Below are positions 60,986-64,000 of a stretch of 64,000 nt of DNA, one piece after another. How positions within the stretch are numbered: the first letter of the stretch is position 1; each line of letters starts with the position of its first letter. The translations under genes and the position numbers were made by a program. Origin of the DNA: Natrinema sp. HArc-T2 (GTDB lineage Archaea; Halobacteriota; Halobacteria; Halobacteriales; Natrialbaceae); the NCBI RefSeq assembly GCF_041821085.1, contig NZ_JBGUAZ010000001.1, positions 186,001 through 250,000 on the forward strand, given 5' to 3'. The notes under the pieces were generated by a model that made no database searches, was not told the origin of the DNA, and worked only from the letters and a program-made list of their open reading frames with translations.

Positions 60986-62323
60986 TCACGGGCGGATTCC
61001 AGACACCGTCGCAATCGCGCTCTCGAGGAGTCCAACGGCGTCGGCTTCCAGTTGCTCGGCCCGGAACTCGTCTCGGGCTTCGGCCGTGAGGCGGACGACG
61101 GGTTCGGTGCCGCTCGGACGCAGGAGGAACCAGCCGTCGTCGGCATCGACGTAGACGCCGTCGAGCGTTTCGACGTCGTCGTAGCGGTCGCGGACGCGAT
61201 CGCGGACCTGGTTCATCACGGCGGCTTTGTTCTCGATTTTGACCGACGTCCGACAGATGGGGTACGTTTCAATCTCTCCGACGAGGCCGGACAGCGGCCC
61301 ACGGTCGGCGACGAGTTCGACGAGTTTGCACGCCGCAAGCGGGCCGTCCGGACAGAGCGTCTCGTCCGGCCAAATCCACGCCCCGCTCGGCTCGCCACCG
61401 AAGACGACGTCGGGTCGCGTGGCGCGGTCGGCCACGAAGCCGTCACCGACCCGCGTTCGGCTCACTGACGCGCCGACCGTTGCCAGCGCGTCGTCGACGG
61501 CCATGCTCGTATCGATCGGCGCGGCGATCACGTCGCCGGCAGTTGCAGTCTCACGCGCGAACAGGGCGAGGAGGACGTCTTTCGGGACGAACGACCCTGT
61601 CTCGTCGACGGCCAGCATCCGATCGGCGTCGCCGTCGTGTGCGATCCCCACCGTGGCGTCCGTCGCTTCGACGAGCGCCGAGAGATCGCCGAGCGTCTCT
61701 CGCGTCGGCTCGCTTGGCCGGCCCGGAAAGCGCCCATCTCGCTGTCCGTTCAACGTCACGACGTCACAGCCCAGGTCCGAGAGCACACATGCGGTGATCG
61801 CGCCGGTCCCGTTCCCGATGTCGACGGCGACGCTCGGCGGCTTGTCGATCGAGACGGCCTCGACCAGCGCCGCCGCGTGGCGATCCGTCGCGTCTTCGAG
61901 CGTCTCGAGCGAGCCGTGTCCGTCCCACGGGCGGAGGTCATACTCGTCGCCCTCGACGCGGGCGGCGATCGCATCGAGCTGCTCGGGATCGAAGGCCTTG
62001 CCCGAGGCCGACCAGAGTTTGAGCCCGTTGTCTGGCGCGGGGTTGTGCGAGGCCGTCACAACGATGCCTGCATCCGCGTTCGTTCGCGGGACCGCTCTGG
62101 CGATCGTCGGCGTCGGTGCGACGCCCGCCTCGAGCACGTCCGCGCCACACTCACGCAGTCCGGCGGTTACTGCATCGGTCAGGACCGCGCCGCTCTCTCG
62201 AGCGTCTCGCCCGACGACGACGCGCTCGTAGCCGTCGGACGCGACGGCGCGTCCAATCGAGAGCGCGAGTTCGGCCGTTACCGCTTCGCCGACAGTGCCG
62301 CGGATACCGCTCGTTCCGAACAT
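60986..62323 (-). CDS. glmM: Phosphoglucosamine mutase / phosphohexomutase
   Basis: From ATG 62323 (MFGTSGIRGTVGEAVTAELA) the product is 445 residues with the four-domain phosphohexomutase plan: the phosphoserine S92 in VTASHNPAPDNGLKLW, the metal site in GIAHDGDADRMLAVDETG, the sugar site VFGGEPSGAWIW, and the phosphate-binding RPSGTEPVVRLTAE. Archaeal members interconvert glucosamine-6- and 1-phosphates or glucose/mannose phosphates. With glmS at the other end of the island, a UDP-GlcNAc path is likely. The frame is open upstream, but that part has no counterpart. Confidence 0.94.
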   Translation of the reverse strand: MFGTSGIRGTVGEAVTAELALSIGRAVASDGYERVVVGRDARESGAVLTDAVTAGLRECGADVLEAGVAPTPTIARAVPRTNADAGIVVTASHNPAPDNGLKLWSASGKAFDPEQLDAIAARVEGDEYDLRPWDGHGSLETLEDATDRHAAALVEAVSIDKPPSVAVDIGNGTGAITACVLSDLGCDVVTLNGQRDGRFPGRPSEPTRETLGDLSALVEATDATVGIAHDGDADRMLAVDETGSFVPKDVLLALFARETATAGDVIAAPIDTSMAVDDALATVGASVSRTRVGDGFVADRATRPDVVFGGEPSGAWIWPDETLCPDGPLAACKLVELVADRGPLSGLVGEIETYPICRTSVKIENKAAVMNQVRDRVRDRYDDVETLDGVYVDADDGWFLLRPSGTEPVVRLTAEARDEFRAEQLEADAVGLLESAIATVSGIRP

Positions 62324-62465
62324 AGGATGGGCACTCGAGGACGCAGGGATTACTATGGAGTTATTAGGGCGGGGTAGCGTGTGTTCAGAGGCCGCTTCTG
62401 CGTGAAGGGTTCGTTCTATTGGTGGTTGCCATAGCGGTAATTGACCTTTCTCATCGATATGAGAT

Positions 62466-63275
62466 TCACTCGACGCTCGGACGCATTCTATTGAATAAGA
62501 CCAACGCCGCCTCGCGATATCCATCAACCTCAACGAACACATCCATGTGAGACTCTATTGTGAACAAAACGAATCTATAGGGGTTCAACCCTGGTATTAC
62601 TGAGAGAATCCAGAAGACAGAGAATGTGTTGACGAGCCTGATCGCTCCGGGACCAATCAATGAATCGTTCCAGACAATGACACTGACGAGTTCGGCCTTG
62701 TCGTCCGTGCGGACGATTTCCTGTGGTCCAATCACCAGTTCTTGGTTGAAGGTCTCCACGATAGTCGGGCTGACAGCGAGGGCTTTCAACCAGAGAAGGA
62801 ATGCCAATGCAAGTAATCCGAGCAGGCTAGGACCGCCAAGTGCAATTGAGATAATAACAGATTCAGCCGACTGAAGTAGCTCAAGTCCTACTCTTGCCGC
62901 GTACGAGGCGAACGTAAACCCGAAAAACGACCCAACGACAGCAATAACAAGTAAGACTGTTGTGAAGATCTCATTGAGACCAGATACTAACGATTTCGCT
63001 TGCGTAACAGGATTGCTAGGCCTGTAGCTATAGGCGACCGTCGCCCGTTTTTTCGCATCCTCCTTTAGATTAGACACAGCCATAGACTCGTACTGCTGCT
63101 GCTGCGCATAGGGGTGCTGCTCGTACGCTTCCTCAAACAGGTTGCACAAGTCATCACGGATGTCCTTGAAGACATCCATTGGTAGGAACCAACGAAGGAA
63201 CCCATTCCAAGACGGTATCCGCATTACTGCTATATTATCATTGTGTCGGGCATGAATGTTCACTAACTGCACCAA
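62466..63275 (-). CDS. Membrane protein of unknown function, AT-richer than its neighbours
   Basis: The 269-residue protein has three or four helices (FTTVLLVIAVVGSFFGFTFA, SVIISIALGGPSLLGLLALA with the following LLWLKALAV, and TFSVFWILSVIPGLNPYRFV) and a Gln/Tyr-rich region near residue 55 (EQHPYAQQQQYESM). I do not recognise it. Its codon use has more A and T than nearby genes and it lacks the usual acidic bias, which suggests recent transfer. A second start at MRIPSWNGF (63224) is possible. It sits between glmM and a tRNA gene, a common landing site for mobile elements. Confidence 0.65.
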   Translation of the reverse strand: MVQLVNIHARHNDNIAVMRIPSWNGFLRWFLPMDVFKDIRDDLCNLFEEAYEQHPYAQQQQYESMAVSNLKEDAKKRATVAYSYRPSNPVTQAKSLVSGLNEIFTTVLLVIAVVGSFFGFTFASYAARVGLELLQSAESVIISIALGGPSLLGLLALAFLLWLKALAVSPTIVETFNQELVIGPQEIVRTDDKAELVSVIVWNDSLIGPGAIRLVNTFSVFWILSVIPGLNPYRFVLFTIESHMDVFVEVDGYREAALVLFNRMRPSVE

Positions 63276-63313
63276 AAATGGTCGGTAGCTTGCTATGGAA
63301 CCGAATCATCGAA

Positions 63314-63329
63314 CGCACCTGCAGGTGCG
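63314..63329. repeat. Perfect 16-base palindrome between the unknown membrane protein gene and tRNA-Gln
   Basis: CGCACCTGCAGGTGCG is its own reverse complement. It lies 22 bases downstream of the tRNA-Gln 3' end and about 40 bases upstream of the membrane protein start at 63275. It could be an operator for that gene, or a remnant of the tRNA processing or integration region. Confidence 0.6.
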
Positions 63330-63351
63330 GGGATTCAAAACTGCGAGTTCA

Positions 63352-63455
63352 TAGTCCCGGGCGGATTCGAACCGCCGTCATGGGCTTGCTTCCGTGACGG
63401 ACTGAACCGAAACACGTCCAAAGGCCCATATGATTGGCCACTACACCACGGGACT
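63352..63455 (-). tRNA. tRNA-Gln (UUG) with a 31-base intron
   Basis: On the minus strand the acceptor AGTCCCG pairs with CGGGACT plus discriminator A. The T arm is GGCGG-TTCGAAT-CCGCC. The anticodon stem TGGGC/GCCCA encloses CTTTGG, then an intron, then A, so the spliced loop CTTTGGA has anticodon TTG (Gln). The intron (31 bases, ACGTG...AAGCA) sits after position 37, the canonical archaeal site; mature length is 73 bases. No CCA is encoded. Confidence 0.9.
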
Positions 63456-63536
63456 TCGTGGATCGCTCGCCACCCCGTCTCTCTTGCAGTGCTACGGGGC
63501 TTCACTCGCTGGATAGACTGCCATCGCACAATAGTG

Positions 63537-64000
63537 TTACTTTTCGTCGTGAGCCGGAAGCGTAATCGTCCCCGCTTCGGCGTGGCGATGACAGCTCCGA
63601 CAGAGCGTTATCACGTTGTCCATCGTGTGTGCGTCTTCGGGCTGATCGAACGACCGCACTGGCTGGCGGTGATGGACATCTGGATTTCGACCCAGTTCCT
63701 CAGCGCTCGTCCCGCAATGTTGACACTCGTAGTCGTCGCGCTCGAGCGCCTGCCGTCGAATCTGCCACCACTGTTGTCCGTAGTCGATCGAGCCTCCTTC
63801 CCACTGATGGTGATCCGGCCCGACGACGTTCTCCGACAGCCAATCGCCGTAGCACTCGAGCGTGCAAAAGACGCCGCGGTTTCGAGTCTCGAGTCGCGCC
63901 GGCCGAACCTCGAGGTCGGTTCCACAGCCTGTACAGTCGACAACAACCCGTTCTCCCTTCTCTGACGGGTTCTCGGGTAGCAATCCGCTGGCGTTCTCGA
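63537..64000 (-). CDS. HNH endonuclease, start outside the window
   Basis: The 148 or more residues contain a CxxC...C zinc-finger-like N-terminal part (VVDCTGCGTDLEV and FCTLECYGDWL) and a C-terminal HNH domain: YECQHCGTSAEELG, then PDVHHRQPVRSF and DNVITLCRSCHRHAE. The two CxxC pairs and the His-His motif bind zinc and the catalytic metal. The frame is open to the window edge, and a TTG at 63983 is not convincing, so the true start is probably beyond 64000. Haloarchaeal genomes carry many such proteins, and the substrate is unknown. Confidence 0.85.
   Translation of the reverse strand, partial: ENASGLLPENPSEKGERVVVDCTGCGTDLEVRPARLETRNRGVFCTLECYGDWLSENVVGPDHHQWEGGSIDYGQQWWQIRRQALERDDYECQHCGTSAEELGRNPDVHHRQPVRSFDQPEDAHTMDNVITLCRSCHRHAEAGTITLPAHDEK

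Noticed and set aside
33886-62323. A complete AglB-type N-glycosylation locus
   Set aside because: No oligosaccharyltransferase (AglB, with WWDYG-type motif) is present, so I describe only a glycan island with unknown acceptor.
1-64000. CRISPR arrays, insertion sequences, rRNA genes or replication origin
   Set aside because: I looked for regularly spaced direct repeats, transposase motifs, rRNA and Orc1/Cdc6 genes and found none.

Overview
The window reads as a chromosome segment of an extremely halophilic archaeon (class Halobacteria, probably a Natrialbales-type genome). The predicted proteins are strongly acidic. Many exported proteins carry twin-arginine signals with a lipobox. Genes often overlap by ATGA, and several have a TATA-like box about 27 bases before the start codon, as for leaderless transcripts. 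Archaeal markers include L44e, S27e, aIF2-alpha, Nop10, an archaeosortase, HTH_10 (bacterio-opsin activator type) regulators and an intron-containing tRNA-Gln. No CRISPR array, rRNA operon, transposase or integrase was seen.

Layout. 1-6630 is core housekeeping: the end of a flavoprotein, two metallophosphoesterases, archaeosortase A, a winged-helix regulator, and a translation operon read leftward (L44e, S27e, aIF2-alpha, Nop10, PAC2). 6823-7670 holds a GtrA protein, the initiator tRNA-Met and two decayed copies of that tRNA's 3' end, which suggests a former integration hot spot. 7675-14275 is a leftward six-gene peptide-type ABC transporter operon. Its solute-binding protein has its domains in circularly permuted order. 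14454-19127 has purine salvage (Hpt), CoaBC, a MoCF/CinA-type protein, a minimal thioredoxin-reductase-like flavoprotein and DUF2061. 19219-22615 pairs an HTH_10 regulator with a blue copper lipoprotein, a sulfite-oxidase-type molybdoenzyme and an FKBP. 22800-31310 holds an M48 protease, an SRPBCC protein, TrkA, a renalase-like flavoprotein, a stand-alone 7TM protein, TyrA, an Rsm22-type methyltransferase and SurE.

31516-62323 is mostly a cell-surface glycan island. GlmS at its left end and GlmM at its right end would supply glucosamine phosphates towards UDP-GlcNAc. Between them lie a nucleotide-sugar dehydrogenase, a DUF354 protein, a GT4, a large GT-C-like membrane protein, two GT2 enzymes, a flippase, DUF1616 and LexA-binding/DUF457-like membrane proteins, an asparagine-synthase-like protein without the glutaminase cysteine, two exported NodB-type proteins (one catalytically degenerate), an exported aspartoacylase-like protein with a PKD domain, an exported beta-helix protein, an alkaline-phosphatase-superfamily enzyme and several membrane or HTH regulators. 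My inference is that the island builds a lipid-linked, flipped, uronic-acid-containing and perhaps amidated surface glycan that is trimmed outside the cell. No AglB oligosaccharyltransferase is present, so the acceptor is unknown.

The right edge (62466-64000) holds an AT-richer membrane protein of unknown function, a tRNA-Gln(UUG) gene with a 31-base intron, and an HNH endonuclease that runs off the window. The strongest unusual observations are the permuted binding protein, the glycan island with its enzymes lacking key residues, and the tRNA-Met 3'-end copies.
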